NCBI GenBank assembly: GCA_913043025.1
Contig: CAJWLM010000009.1
Span: 60,329-124,328 of the forward strand
Direction of reading: 5' to 3'
Length of the DNA stretch: 64,000 nt
Source: an uncultured Rhodospirillaceae bacterium
GTDB taxonomy: Bacteria; Pseudomonadota; Alphaproteobacteria; UBA8366
Of this stretch, positions 49,481 through 59,224 are shown one piece after another. A model generated the notes under the pieces. The model was not told the DNA's origin, made no database searches, and was given only the letters and a program-made list of their open reading frames with translations. Within the stretch, counting starts at the first letter, position 1, and every line of letters begins with the position of its first letter. The position numbers and the translations under genes were made by a program.

Positions 49481-50451
49481 ATATCCCCAGCGAGTTCAGC
49501 TGCAATCATATCTAAAATAATCTGCTCAAATGATTTTTTTGGCGCCCATCCAGAAGCTTTTTTGAGCTTGGTTGAAGACCCAACCAATGTTCGTTTTCGA
49601 CTGGGTTTGTTTATAACCTTAGGGTCCACTTCGACATATTTTTTGGCGTCCAATTTTAAAGTATTAAAAACAAATTCGACAAATTCGCCAACCGAGTGCG
49701 TTTCCCCGCTGGCCACAATAAAATCATCAGCTGTATCTAGGTTAAGGATCGCTCTCATTGCCTCAACAGTATCTTCTGCAGCGCCCCAGTCCACTCTTGC
49801 GCTAAGATCGCCAAGCTTTAACTTCTCAAGTTTGCCCCGTTTAATTGCTACTGCTGATTTTATCACTTTGCGCCCAACGAAATCGGGGGAACGTCTTGGA
49901 GACTCATGATTGTAGAGAATGCCATTGGAGCAATGAAGACCGTGCTGTTTCCTATAAAGACGGCACAACTCAATGCCTGCCACTTTTGTAATCCCGTAGA
50001 CATTAATGGGCCGGAATGGGGTTTCTTCATTTTGCGGCACAACAACTGGATCACCAAATACGTGCGAAGATGCAGCATAAAACAAGCGAGCGTTCGGATT
50101 CCAACGCCGCATCGCATCTAGAAAGTTGGTCAAGCCCATTATATGAATATCTATACTATGTTTTAACGATACATTCGTATTTTCGAGTGTACTCTCAGAC
50201 GACTGATGATATGCCGGGAGATAATAAATTTGTTGGGGATTTACTTCTTTAACAAGCGACGAAACGGATTCTGGGTCAAGCATAGAGAATGGCCGTATCG
50301 CTGTTTCCCACGGTAGCAAGACACCTGATCGAGTGATGCCGACAATCTCAATGCCATCGGCCTGTAGCGAGCGTCCAAGATAGAAGCCATCTTGGCCCGC
50401 GCTTCCTACTATCATCGCCCTAATCGACGGTTTTTCTCTCATAGCTAGCAT
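49477..50451 (-). CDS. GDP-mannose 4,6-dehydratase-like NAD-dependent dehydratase
   Basis: Short-chain-dehydrogenase-fold enzyme of 324 residues. It has GSAGQDGFYLGRSL near 17 (nucleotide site), FYAASSHVFGDP near 120 and the catalytic Tyr/Lys in YGITKVAG near 150. The GMD-type signature ILYNHESPRRSPDFVGRKV near 178 follows, then DWGAAEDTVEAM. It is shorter than classical GMD (about 370). The likely reaction is GDP-mannose to GDP-4-keto-6-deoxymannose; RmlB-like activity on another nucleotide sugar is possible. It is translationally coupled to the glycosyltransferase and divergent from the cupin gene. Confidence 0.85.
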   Translation of the reverse strand: MLAMREKPSIRAMIVGSAGQDGFYLGRSLQADGIEIVGITRSGVLLPWETAIRPFSMLDPESVSSLVKEVNPQQIYYLPAYHQSSESTLENTNVSLKHSIDIHIMGLTNFLDAMRRWNPNARLFYAASSHVFGDPVVVPQNEETPFRPINVYGITKVAGIELCRLYRKQHGLHCSNGILYNHESPRRSPDFVGRKVIKSAVAIKRGKLEKLKLGDLSARVDWGAAEDTVEAMRAILNLDTADDFIVASGETHSVGEFVEFVFNTLKLDAKKYVEVDPKVINKPSRKRTLVGSSTKLKKASGWAPKKSFEQIILDMIAAELAGDI

Positions 50452-50582
50452 TATCGCGCTTTACTAACTAATAGCTAGTGGTCACGCAACACCGAAAGCG
50501 CACAGAATTAGTTGCCAGACCTACACGATAGCCTATTATCCTCCCTTGCGTGAACTGTATGAACGAGTTAGATGGATAAAGA

Positions 50583-51008
50583 ATGGCACAGGTAAAGCCC
50601 AATAAAGATTCCGACAGGTCGTATGGTAAGGTGGAAATCCTTAGGCCAACCTGTAATCTGGACACGGTGAGGGATGGTCGCGGTGGTATTTTCACATGGG
50701 TGCCGCCCGAACCCATTGTTGAATTTAACATGCTATATTTTAGGCCCGGTAAAACCCGTGGATTTCATTATCATCCACATTTTATAGAATATTTATTAGT
50801 TGCAGATGGTTCCGGAGTGTTGGTTACTCGTGAGGACCCCGAGGATACTGAATGCGAGAAGTTTATCCATTTAAGCAAAGGAGTTTGCACAAGAACGGAA
50901 ACCAACGTCTACCATACAGTCTACGCAATTACGGATATGACATTAATTGCAATGCTTACTCATCGTTGGGACCATTCAGATCCACCAATAATACGCGTAG
51001 ACAACTAA
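50583..51008 (+). CDS. Cupin protein, NDP-sugar isomerase/epimerase-like
   Basis: 141-residue single-domain cupin. The first motif, RGFHYHPHFIEYLLVADGSG near 60, keeps two His and the Glu; the second lies in ETNVYHTVYAI. The size and layout fit the WxcM-like/FdtA-like or RmlC-related cupins that isomerise 4-keto sugars. Located with a dehydratase, a short epimerase and a C-methyltransferase, it likely works on the keto sugar made by the dehydratase. The exact reaction is not determinable. Confidence 0.78.
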   Translation: MAQVKPNKDSDRSYGKVEILRPTCNLDTVRDGRGGIFTWVPPEPIVEFNMLYFRPGKTRGFHYHPHFIEYLLVADGSGVLVTREDPEDTECEKFIHLSKGVCTRTETNVYHTVYAITDMTLIAMLTHRWDHSDPPIIRVDN

Positions 51009-51017
51009 GCTATTTCA

Positions 51018-51737
51018 ATGCGTCGAATAGCACTCATTGGAGCAAACGGTTTCGTAGGCAGTTCTATAGCCCGAGCCTTTATTGCAAATCACGATTCCGA
51101 GCTCGTTGCAGTAAACCGAACAAATTACGACGCAGCGCGTACGGATGGATACTACGACATTCTTATTAATGCAGCTATGCCCTCCAAACGCTTCTGGGCC
51201 CAGCAGGAGCCTGCAAAAGACTTTTCTGAAACGACAGAAAAAACTTTCAAATTGGTTAATGATTGGAATTGGGGAAAGATAATTCAAATCAGTTCAATTT
51301 CAGCACGTAGCCAACTTAACACGGTTTATGGACGAAATAAGGCATCTGCAGAAAAGCTGGTTGAGTATGGTGACAACCTGATTTTACGATTAGGACCAAT
51401 GTATGGAGATGGTCTCAATAAGGGGGTTTTAGTTGATATTCTTCAAAATAAGACCGTTTTTGTTGCACGCGATAGTCGCTATTGTTTTGCCCCGATTGGA
51501 TGGATCGGAGAATGGATTGAACGCAACCTAGATAGCACAGGGGTGATGGACCTCGGAGCAAATGAGGCCATAACGGTTGGTGAAGTTGCAGATGCCGTAA
51601 ATTCAAAATCCCAATTCCGAGGGGAAATTGATAATCAAGTTTTAAGCATGCCAATAATTGATGCGCCGTTAGCAAAAGGGGCCATAGATTTTGTAAATAG
51701 ACTGAAGTTAAAAGAGGGCCGAGATGAAAATAACTAA
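51018..51737 (+). CDS. Short NAD-dependent epimerase/dehydratase (SDR family)
   Basis: 239-residue extended-SDR protein. The nucleotide motif is IGANGFVGSSIARAF at residues 7-21, the Ser region IQISSISARS near 93 and the Tyr/Lys pair in VYGRNKASAEKL near 106; LRLGPMYGDG follows. It is shorter than most sugar epimerases and appears trimmed in the substrate-binding half. It lies 9 bp after the cupin and overlaps the methyltransferase by 14 bp, so the three are one unit. It probably reduces or epimerises a nucleotide-linked keto sugar. Confidence 0.83.
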   Translation: MRRIALIGANGFVGSSIARAFIANHDSELVAVNRTNYDAARTDGYYDILINAAMPSKRFWAQQEPAKDFSETTEKTFKLVNDWNWGKIIQISSISARSQLNTVYGRNKASAEKLVEYGDNLILRLGPMYGDGLNKGVLVDILQNKTVFVARDSRYCFAPIGWIGEWIERNLDSTGVMDLGANEAITVGEVADAVNSKSQFRGEIDNQVLSMPIIDAPLAKGAIDFVNRLKLKEGRDENN

Positions 51738-52968
51738 AATCACGTGCTGTCGCCTTTGCGGTTCAAAAATACTTGAAACCGTATTTGATTTTGGTATCCA
51801 GGCACTCTCCACTCGGTTTCCAGGCCCAAATGAGCCAGACGCGGAATTGGTGCCACTGACCCTTGCTCAATGCCAGAACTGTAAACTCACACAACTTACT
51901 CATGACTACGATCCGGATGATTTGTATCGGCGAGGCTACGGCTATAGGTCAGGCGTTAACCAAACAATGCGAGACCACCTAGCTGGCATCGCGCAACAGC
52001 TTGAGTCCCACGTAAAAATTGGGCCTAATGATACTGTCCTTGATATAGCGAGCAATGATGGAACGCTACTGCGCAGCTATACCGAAAAAAAATTAAATTT
52101 GGTTGGAATTGATCCAACCATCACACAATACAAGTCCTACTACCCAAATGGGGCATATCTTTCTTCAGATTTTTTTTCGCAAAGAGTTTTTGAATCAGTT
52201 AGTCCAACAAAAAAAGCAAAAGCAATTAGTTCTATTGCCGTCTTTTACGATGTTCCAGACCCTGCCAGGTTTACGGCTGATGTTGCCTCGGTGCTTGAAA
52301 CTGATGGTGTTTGGGTAATGGAACAATCATACCTACCCCTTTTGGTCTCTGATCTTTCTTTTGATAGTATTTGCCATGAACACCTAGGTTATTACTGCCT
52401 TAAACAAATCCAATATGCTGCCGAAAATGCTGGATTAAGAGTATTCCATGCTGAAACTAATTCGATGAATGGGGGCTCAATTAGAGTTTTTATTTGTCAT
52501 GCAGAAAGTCAGCATATTACTAATGAAATAGCCCTTTCGAAAATTGTAAAACTTGAGGCAGAGGCCATGCTTGATGAAATCCATACATTCAAGGCGTTTC
52601 ATGCGCGTGTAAATGAAGTTGGGGAAAAGCTTTTAAAGGTTCTGAAAGATGTGAAAGCCGCTGGCAAAACCGTCCACATATACGGCGCATCTACCAAGGG
52701 GAATGTACTTCTTCAACTCTTCGATATAGACCGGAAGTTCATCGACGCTGCATCAGAACGTAATGAATGGAAGTTTGGTCACCGAACACCCGGCACAAAC
52801 ATTCCAATCATCTCTGAAGAAAACTCGCGGGCGCGAAAGCCCGATTACTATCTGGTTCTTCCATGGCATTTTCGAAATGAGTTTGTGGAGCGGGAGCAGG
52901 ATTTCATAAACAATGGAGGGAAATTAATATTTCCACTTCCCAACGTGGAAGTGTACCCTGCGGATTAG
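51724..52968 (+). CDS. NDP-sugar C-methyltransferase-like SAM-dependent methyltransferase
   Basis: 414 residues in the three-part layout of sugar C-methyltransferases (TylC3-like). The N-terminal zinc domain has CRLCGS near 9 and CQNCKLTQL near 50; the SAM-binding core has VLDIASNDGTLLRSY near 104; the C-terminal domain has VHIYGASTKGNVLLQLF near 318. Such enzymes add a methyl group at carbon 3 of a 4-keto deoxysugar, giving branched sugars. Its start lies within the epimerase gene (14 bp overlap). The role in this locus would be to make a branched sugar for the surface glycan. Confidence 0.87.
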   Translation: MKITKITCCRLCGSKILETVFDFGIQALSTRFPGPNEPDAELVPLTLAQCQNCKLTQLTHDYDPDDLYRRGYGYRSGVNQTMRDHLAGIAQQLESHVKIGPNDTVLDIASNDGTLLRSYTEKKLNLVGIDPTITQYKSYYPNGAYLSSDFFSQRVFESVSPTKKAKAISSIAVFYDVPDPARFTADVASVLETDGVWVMEQSYLPLLVSDLSFDSICHEHLGYYCLKQIQYAAENAGLRVFHAETNSMNGGSIRVFICHAESQHITNEIALSKIVKLEAEAMLDEIHTFKAFHARVNEVGEKLLKVLKDVKAAGKTVHIYGASTKGNVLLQLFDIDRKFIDAASERNEWKFGHRTPGTNIPIISEENSRARKPDYYLVLPWHFRNEFVEREQDFINNGGKLIFPLPNVEVYPAD

Positions 52969-53032
52969 AAATGAAGAATATATCGCCTACATAAAGTTAT
53001 CCTTGATGTCCCCCTAAAGTATGCTTCTTCGC

Positions 53033-53046
53033 CACCTTGAAAGGTG
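53033..53046. terminator. Weak hairpin between converging genes
   Basis: CACCTT at 53033-53038 pairs with AAGGTG at 53041-53046 around a very short loop; with a 4-base loop the stem is 5 bp. It lies between the ends of the methyltransferase and glycosyltransferase genes. No clear T run follows, so this is only a possible terminator. Confidence 0.3.
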
Positions 53047-53066
53047 ACCATGACTTGGGAAATTAT

Positions 53067-54134
53067 TTAAAATAATTTTGATAGTATTGCAGCTGCCTGT
53101 GCTGCGCCTGTAGAAGTTAAGGACGGTCTAACAGGTTCCTTGAGTAACCATTTGAGCTTTTCTCCATAATCACCCAATTGCATGGTCTCGCGGTTAACTT
53201 TGTACGCAGTACAATTATCTCTTATCCACTTCTCTAGAACAGGATTCTCGCACCAGTCTGAACGCTCAGTGTATATCATACGGGTCGAGTTTATGGCACA
53301 TTCCGTGACACTTCCGTATCCTGCCTTGGTTACAAGCAGATCAGCTGACCTCATTAAATCAATAAATGGGATATTAATTTTGCCTCGAGAAAGCCAATCT
53401 GTCCTTAGATCATTCCAATCCGGAGGCACAATCCAAACAACATCATCAAGTTTGGGCAGGGGAATGATGTCATGCATGCCCGGTATTCCTCCCATAGAAG
53501 CTATGACATAATGACGAGCCGGTTTTAACTTCTCCAATTCATTCCGAATATCCTGCCCCTGACGCGCTACAGGCCCTACCGAACAGCAATCCGAGAGCCA
53601 GTCCATTTTCATATGGGGAGAAAGCTGTATGAACCTTGTTGCCTTATCATAGGTTTGTATCAACTGGCTATATATACGTCCTGCAACACCACTGGTCCCA
53701 CAATATGTAGCAAACACATCTGCCCAATTCAGCGAACAAATAGCTGCTACAGGCAAATTTGCGGCTTTTGCAGATGCTACACTCACAACAGCAATATTTG
53801 TTAAAACAACATCTGCGCGTAATTTCTTGAGAATTTGTGCATCTCTCGACACAACCTCATCCCATTCAGTAAAGAGTTCTTTGTAATCCTCAAATAACCC
53901 ATCAGAATCGACGTCTAACGGACCCTTCATGCGCATGTTAGGGTCCTTTGGTGCTGGGCCAAACTCAAATGGAATCTCCAAAAATTGACGACAAATTTCA
54001 GGATCAACTTCTGTTCTGAGCGTTATTCGAACCTTACGGTCACCTGCCAAACAATTAAGTATTGGAGCCATTTGCGCAAGATGTCCAAACCCGTTTGCTG
54101 AAATATCCACAACAATATGGGGAACTGAAACCAT
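53067..54134 (-). CDS. GT-B-fold glycosyltransferase, MurG/MGT-like
   Basis: 355 residues. The N-terminal glycine-rich loop ISANGFGHLAQMAPIL near 9-24 resembles the acceptor loop of MurG and UDP-glycosyltransferases. The C-terminal half carries DLLVTKAGYGSVTECA near 268, the donor-binding Gly/Glu pattern. There is no signal peptide or membrane segment. It starts 6 bp after manC and is probably cotranscribed. The donor and acceptor are unknown. Confidence 0.78.
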   Translation of the reverse strand: MVSVPHIVVDISANGFGHLAQMAPILNCLAGDRKVRITLRTEVDPEICRQFLEIPFEFGPAPKDPNMRMKGPLDVDSDGLFEDYKELFTEWDEVVSRDAQILKKLRADVVLTNIAVVSVASAKAANLPVAAICSLNWADVFATYCGTSGVAGRIYSQLIQTYDKATRFIQLSPHMKMDWLSDCCSVGPVARQGQDIRNELEKLKPARHYVIASMGGIPGMHDIIPLPKLDDVVWIVPPDWNDLRTDWLSRGKINIPFIDLMRSADLLVTKAGYGSVTECAINSTRMIYTERSDWCENPVLEKWIRDNCTAYKVNRETMQLGDYGEKLKWLLKEPVRPSLTSTGAAQAAAILSKLF

Positions 54135-54140
54135 AGTTAT

Positions 54141-55565
54141 TTAGCTTCGGCCATAAATATCTTCTAACCGCTCAATATCGTCCTCGCCAACATACTCCCC
54201 GGTCTGCACTTCGATAAGATGCAATGCTTGATCACTTTTATTTTCCAGCCGGTGCACTTCACCAATTGGAATGTAAACCGACTGGTCAGGCTCCAATGTC
54301 ATAGACTCATTACCTCGTGTGACTTCGGCTTCACCTCTAACAACAACCCAATGCTCGGCTCGAAACTTATGACGTTGTAAAGAGAGTTGCCCACCAGGGC
54401 ACACTATGATCCGTTTTACTCTGAACCGAGGACCTGCATCGATATCCTGATAACTGCCCCAAGGCCTGTAAACTTGGCTCGGCATATTAACTTCATTCCG
54501 GCCATCTCGGCTTAAACGATCTACCAGGTTACGAACCTCAGAGGCTCGTTCTTTTGGCGCCACAAGCACCGCATCTCGGGTTGCCACCACCACCATATCT
54601 GATAGGCCCATCGCAGCGATGAGCGGCCCATTTTCACTATGGACGTAAGATCCATTCACCGATTCAACTACAACATCACCGGAAATAACATTGTCATTAG
54701 AATCTGAAGCACCCTGTTGCCAGAGAGAAAACCATGACCCGAGGTCAGACCAACCGCAGTCTAAAGGCACGACAGCCGCGAGTTTTGTTTTTTCCATTAC
54801 TGCGAAATCGATTGAATTTGACTCAATTTTACTGAAGATATTTTCATCAAGCCTTAAGAAATCCATATCAGCAGACAAATTTAAAAATGCTTCCTCACAG
54901 AGGTTAAACATTTTGGGTTGAAACTTTTTGATTTCTTGCAACATAATGTCGGCACGGAATACAAACATGCCACTATTCCACAAATATGCGCCCGATTTTA
55001 CATAATCAGTTGCAGTCTTTTCATCGGGTTTTTCAACGTAGGCTTCTACTTCAAAACCATGGTTTGTTATGCATAGAGGGCTACCTTTACGTATATAACC
55101 AAATCCAGTTTCGGGACGATCAGGGTTAATACCAAAAGTTACGAGCCTACCCGCTTTTGCGATCTCAGCTGCATGCTCTAGGCCAGAAAAAAAAGCCGGT
55201 TCGTCGGCAATAAATAGATCCGAGGGTATTAATAAAGTCACTGCTTTTGCATCATGCTTCGTGGCGAATAGCGCTGCTAAAGCAGCAGCCGGCGCAGTAT
55301 TTCGACCTATTGGCTCCAGTAATAACGCCGCTGGCGTTACACCAATCTCGCGCAGTTGTTCCGCGATTATAAACCGATGATCATTATTTCCTATAACAAG
55401 GGGCTGCGTGGAACCATTAATTCTGACTAAACGCTCCACCGCCTGCTGCAGCAAAGTCTTTTCGCCTGCCAGCGAAAGAAACTGTTTTGGATGTAACGCT
55501 CGGGATAAAGGCCAAAGTCTCGTGCCTGAACCGCCAGATAATATAACTGGAAACAGTGTTGTCAT
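54141..55565 (-). CDS. manC: Mannose-1-phosphate guanylyltransferase/mannose-6-phosphate isomerase
   Basis: 474-residue bifunctional type II enzyme making GDP-mannose. The N-terminal nucleotidyltransferase has PVILSGGSGTRLWPLSR near 6 and HPKQFLSL near 25, then VEKPDEKTA near 173. The C-terminal cupin isomerase domain has RPWGSYQDID near 362, LSLQRHKFRAEHWVVV near 388 and IPIGEVHRLEN. It supplies GDP-mannose to the GMD-like dehydratase and the DPM1-like transferase at this locus. It is the first gene of a two-gene leftward unit. Confidence 0.95.
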   Translation of the reverse strand: MTTLFPVILSGGSGTRLWPLSRALHPKQFLSLAGEKTLLQQAVERLVRINGSTQPLVIGNNDHRFIIAEQLREIGVTPAALLLEPIGRNTAPAAALAALFATKHDAKAVTLLIPSDLFIADEPAFFSGLEHAAEIAKAGRLVTFGINPDRPETGFGYIRKGSPLCITNHGFEVEAYVEKPDEKTATDYVKSGAYLWNSGMFVFRADIMLQEIKKFQPKMFNLCEEAFLNLSADMDFLRLDENIFSKIESNSIDFAVMEKTKLAAVVPLDCGWSDLGSWFSLWQQGASDSNDNVISGDVVVESVNGSYVHSENGPLIAAMGLSDMVVVATRDAVLVAPKERASEVRNLVDRLSRDGRNEVNMPSQVYRPWGSYQDIDAGPRFRVKRIIVCPGGQLSLQRHKFRAEHWVVVRGEAEVTRGNESMTLEPDQSVYIPIGEVHRLENKSDQALHLIEVQTGEYVGEDDIERLEDIYGRS

Positions 55566-55795
55566 GGATTAACTTCAAGCATCCCAGAGGGTGAAACACA
55601 CATAGAAAATTTCCACAGAGCAAGTTCGACTGGCCTATTGACACCTACCAAAGGGACTAAATACCCTCTTTGTAAGCCTTTGTCCAAGATTGGAAGTTGC
55701 GATGATCTTGAAAATATTTTTCATCCCAATTGTTCTGTAGCTATTTTGCAATCGCACGTTTTTAAAAGAGGGTTTTAGCCAAGGGTTTAATTTCA

Positions 55796-57340
55796 CTATT
55801 TATCCTGCGATCCGACACGCATAAGAAGCGCTAGAGGTAAAATACATATTGTGCAAATTGTTAGAATATGAAAATCGTGCAAGTATCCAATAAATTCTGC
55901 TTGTCTATTTATAATACGCTCGAAACTAGCGATTCCCTCCAAACTGTCCATACTCCAGTTTTCAGGAAGAGCGTAGTGTTTTAACACTTCATTATAATAG
56001 CTTGCGTTTTGCGTCAAATTTGACCGTGCATCTTGAGTGCTTGCAACAAGCTGAGTCACAATAAAGGCTATACCTACTCCAGCAGCGATTCTTCGGTTTG
56101 TTGTGAACAGACTTGTAGCATCAGGGCGGAGCGAGGGTGGTACCGTCTTAAAGGCTGCTGTTTCGCACGGAGTATTTATGAAACCCATACCGAAACCTTG
56201 CAAGAAAACGGCAACCGCCAGCCTCCATTGCTCCGAATCAGGAGGTAGGCCGGATAACATCCAAGTTGATAGACACACTATCAAGCTACCGAAAAAAATA
56301 AGCGGCCTTGGGCTAAAACGCATCAGTAAATATCCGGCACAAAGCGAGCTCAACATGGTGCCTACGCCGCGATTCACCATCACTAGTCCAATCATTAGGA
56401 CAGGGAATTCCATTATTCGCTGCATTACCGCAGGTAAAAGAGCCATGTACCCAAAAAAAAGTATATTCACAAAAAAATCGATCGTGATTCCGAGTACAAA
56501 CTCGCGGTTTTTAAGAGGCGTTAGATTAAGGTAGGGTTGGCGAGCTGTTATTGCGTGTATGAGGAAAATATAAAAAGCACTACAAGCTACAACTGCGTAA
56601 CCAGTGATAACTGTAGAGGAGAACCAATCATTTTTTTCTCCCTGGTCAAGCATTAATTGCAAGCAAGCTATTCCAATGCTGAGAACAACAAAGCCGAAAA
56701 AATCGAATGGTTTGGGGTCCAATTGTTTATCTTTAGGCACTACTGTTAAAAGAAGCGTTAAAGCTATTATTCCGAGTGGAACATTCATAAGAAATACAGT
56801 TCGCCAACCGAACATCTCGGTTAATACTCCCCCAATTATAGGGCCAATTACTACCGCGCTCATTCTTCCTGTCTGAAGCCACCCAAAAGCCGGACCTTGC
56901 TGATTTTTTGGAAATGTAGCAAGTACCACTTGATAAGTTAACGGATTCAAACCTGACCCGAAGAAACCTTGGCAGAAGCGATAAAAAATAACCTCATAAA
57001 GGCTTGTTGATTGAGAAACCATTATGGCGCAGCCCATGAAACCACAGACGACAATTATAAACATAAAACGCCGGCCAAACTTTCGACACATCCATGCATA
57101 TAAAGGTGTAAAAATTGCACCGGCTACTAAGTAAGACGTCAGCACCCAAGAAATCTCAGTTATGGTAGCCGACATTGCTCCCATCATTGTGGGAAGTGCA
57201 ACAGATACAGCAAATGTATCGGTACCTTGCATGGCCCCTGCAGGTATTATGGCGAGCGCAACCAGCAGCCGCCGTTTGGGCGGCAGAACCTCTTCTTCGC
57301 CTTCGATGGGCGGGGATTGCGTACTACGTTTTTGACTCAT
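55796..57340 (-). CDS. DHA2-family MFS transporter (EmrB/QacA-like)
   Basis: Proton-driven exporter of about 514 residues from ATG 57340, which has AAAAGG just upstream; the frame opens to a TTG at 57376. About 14 hydrophobic segments are visible. Motifs include GTDTFAVSVALPTM in helix 1, the loop 2-3 motif CRKFGRRF, and GPIIGGVLTEMFGWRTVFLM, typical of the DHA2 family. The usual EmrA-like membrane-fusion partner is not adjacent. The substrate is unknown; drug or lipid export are the usual options. Confidence 0.88.
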   Translation of the reverse strand: MSQKRSTQSPPIEGEEEVLPPKRRLLVALAIIPAGAMQGTDTFAVSVALPTMMGAMSATITEISWVLTSYLVAGAIFTPLYAWMCRKFGRRFMFIIVVCGFMGCAIMVSQSTSLYEVIFYRFCQGFFGSGLNPLTYQVVLATFPKNQQGPAFGWLQTGRMSAVVIGPIIGGVLTEMFGWRTVFLMNVPLGIIALTLLLTVVPKDKQLDPKPFDFFGFVVLSIGIACLQLMLDQGEKNDWFSSTVITGYAVVACSAFYIFLIHAITARQPYLNLTPLKNREFVLGITIDFFVNILFFGYMALLPAVMQRIMEFPVLMIGLVMVNRGVGTMLSSLCAGYLLMRFSPRPLIFFGSLIVCLSTWMLSGLPPDSEQWRLAVAVFLQGFGMGFINTPCETAAFKTVPPSLRPDATSLFTTNRRIAAGVGIAFIVTQLVASTQDARSNLTQNASYYNEVLKHYALPENWSMDSLEGIASFERIINRQAEFIGYLHDFHILTICTICILPLALLMRVGSQDK

Positions 57341-57447
57341 AAACCTTTTAGGTGCTGTAGCCTCTTGCGAGACCAAGTAACCTGTTATACCACCTCATTT
57401 AATGATCGAACATCGGATTGATTTAACATTGTTAAGGTAGGCATAGC

Positions 57448-58380
57448 ATGAAAGTTGGATACATAGGACTTGGTACCATGGGTGGGCCAATGGCTTTCAA
57501 TCTTTTAAAAGCAAAACACGAGGTATTCGTCCATGACATTAATAAGGAAATAGCGGAAGAATATATTTCCCAAGGCGCTAATTGGGCAGATTCGCCAGCA
57601 GAGATAGCTCGGCAATGCGAGGTAGTATTTACATCTTTGCCCGGACCGGCAGAAATGGAGCTAGTGGCTCTAGGCAATAATGGGCTAATAAACGGTTTCA
57701 CTTCGGGAGACTGTTATTTTGATCTTACCACCAATTCCCCGACCACTGTCCGACGGGTTCACAATGAAATGTCTCAAAAGGGTGTCCATGTTTTTGATGC
57801 CCCTGTTTCCGGAGGCCCAAAAGGAGCGCAAAGTGGGAAAATGTCACTTTGGGTTGGTGGTGATGAAGCACGTTTCAATGAGAATAAGGCTGTCCTAGAT
57901 GCGATTGGCGACCGCGCAATGTATGTGGGCCCCATAGGCGCTGGTGCTATTGCAAAACTGGTCCATAATTGCTCGGGATACATGATGCAGACTGTCTTTG
58001 CAGAGGTATTCACCATGGGAACAAAAGCTGGTTTGGATCCGATGGCACTTTGGCTAGCAGTTCGTCAAGGAGCAGCGGGACGCAGGCGTACATTTGACAA
58101 TATTCCCGACCATTTCCTAAGCAATAAATACGACCCACCTGCTTTCGCCCTCAAACTTGCACACAAGGACGTGACGTTGGCGACAGAATTAGGAAAAGAA
58201 TTAGGCGTGCCTATGCGAATGGCTAACCTTACTCTTGCCGAGATGACCGAGGCACGCAATCGCGGCTGGGATGAACGCGACAGCCGGTCTGCAATGCTTT
58301 TGCAATCTGAGAGAGCCGGCGTGGAGATTGAAGTTCCACAAGAGGAAATCGATGCAGCCTTTGAGAAAGAACCAAAATAG
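57448..58380 (+). CDS. Beta-hydroxyacid dehydrogenase (3-hydroxyisobutyrate/tartronate semialdehyde type)
   Basis: NAD(P)-dependent dehydrogenase of 310 residues. The Rossmann motif is YIGLGTMGGPMAFNLL at residues 4-19. The substrate motif APVSGGPKGAQSGKMSLWVGG near 121 and the catalytic Lys in IAKLVHNCSG near 170 are intact. The C-terminal helical domain is complete. Substrate choice among 3-hydroxyisobutyrate, tartronate semialdehyde and similar acids cannot be made. It is divergent from the MFS transporter gene. Confidence 0.92.
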   Translation: MKVGYIGLGTMGGPMAFNLLKAKHEVFVHDINKEIAEEYISQGANWADSPAEIARQCEVVFTSLPGPAEMELVALGNNGLINGFTSGDCYFDLTTNSPTTVRRVHNEMSQKGVHVFDAPVSGGPKGAQSGKMSLWVGGDEARFNENKAVLDAIGDRAMYVGPIGAGAIAKLVHNCSGYMMQTVFAEVFTMGTKAGLDPMALWLAVRQGAAGRRRTFDNIPDHFLSNKYDPPAFALKLAHKDVTLATELGKELGVPMRMANLTLAEMTEARNRGWDERDSRSAMLLQSERAGVEIEVPQEEIDAAFEKEPK

Positions 58381-58506
58381 ACTGGAGTTTAGTAACTACC
58401 CTTTGAACATAATCTACAGACAACCCCGTTTCGAACCTGCTGAGCAATTGCGACAATGTCACACAAAGCGCTAGTTGTCGTAATTTGAAAAAATTTGTTC
58501 AGTTGG

Positions 58507-59100
58507 TTATTTCTGCTCGATAAACATGTTTTCGTCCGGAGCACCAGCCAGTTCACATGTCCATTTCTGGTTGCCTGATCGAGGTGGAATAAACACAACT
58601 GGCCGACCATTCTTAAGAACATCGTATGTGGTATCAATTCCACAAAGGTGCCCACGCAAAGCTCGGAATGTTCCAGAGTGTGCAACAACTAGTATTGACT
58701 GTTTTCCTCGAATTTCTTCGCAGGAAGCAATAATCCTTGAATTGAACTCCGCGGGGCTTTCTCCACCCGGCGGATTACCTCCGCGGTCATAATCCGCAAT
58801 GGGCTTACCTTCCCATTCACCGTACGAGCGTTCCATAATACCAGGAACGGAAAGAATATTTAAGCCAAACACCTTGGCAGCAGGCTCTGCTGTTTTCCAA
58901 ACCCGTTGTAATGGGCTTGAAAAAATTGAACCAATATCCTCATCTTTAATCCATTTGACGGCATTCACCGCATCCTGCCGACCCCTTTCAGTTAATTCTA
59001 CATCTATCTGCCCAGCAAATTGATGTGCTGCATTTGCAACACTCTCACCGTGCCTGATGAAATAAAACTTTGACGAAAAAAGTGGGGTCGTTTCAGCCAT
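58507..59100 (-). CDS. Histidine phosphatase family protein (phosphoglycerate mutase-like)
   Basis: 197 residues. It has the RHG motif FIRHGESVANAA at 13-24 with the phosphorylated His, LTERGRQDA near 36, Glu in IMERSYGEWEGK near 88, and the second His in VVAHSGTFRAL near 138. It resembles cofactor-independent phosphatases such as CobC/GpmB-type proteins. There is no signal peptide. It converges on the beta-hydroxyacid dehydrogenase. The substrate is unknown. Confidence 0.9.
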   Translation of the reverse strand: MAETTPLFSSKFYFIRHGESVANAAHQFAGQIDVELTERGRQDAVNAVKWIKDEDIGSIFSSPLQRVWKTAEPAAKVFGLNILSVPGIMERSYGEWEGKPIADYDRGGNPPGGESPAEFNSRIIASCEEIRGKQSILVVAHSGTFRALRGHLCGIDTTYDVLKNGRPVVFIPPRSGNQKWTCELAGAPDENMFIEQK

Positions 59101-59224
59101 GGGTATACTCCGGTTACATTAAAACTGAATAACAAACAAACTCAAGGTCCAATCAATACTTTTTGTTCAATCCCAAGGATAGTCTCAAAAATGTGAAAAC
59201 GTCATCAAAGACAAAATCAAATGA

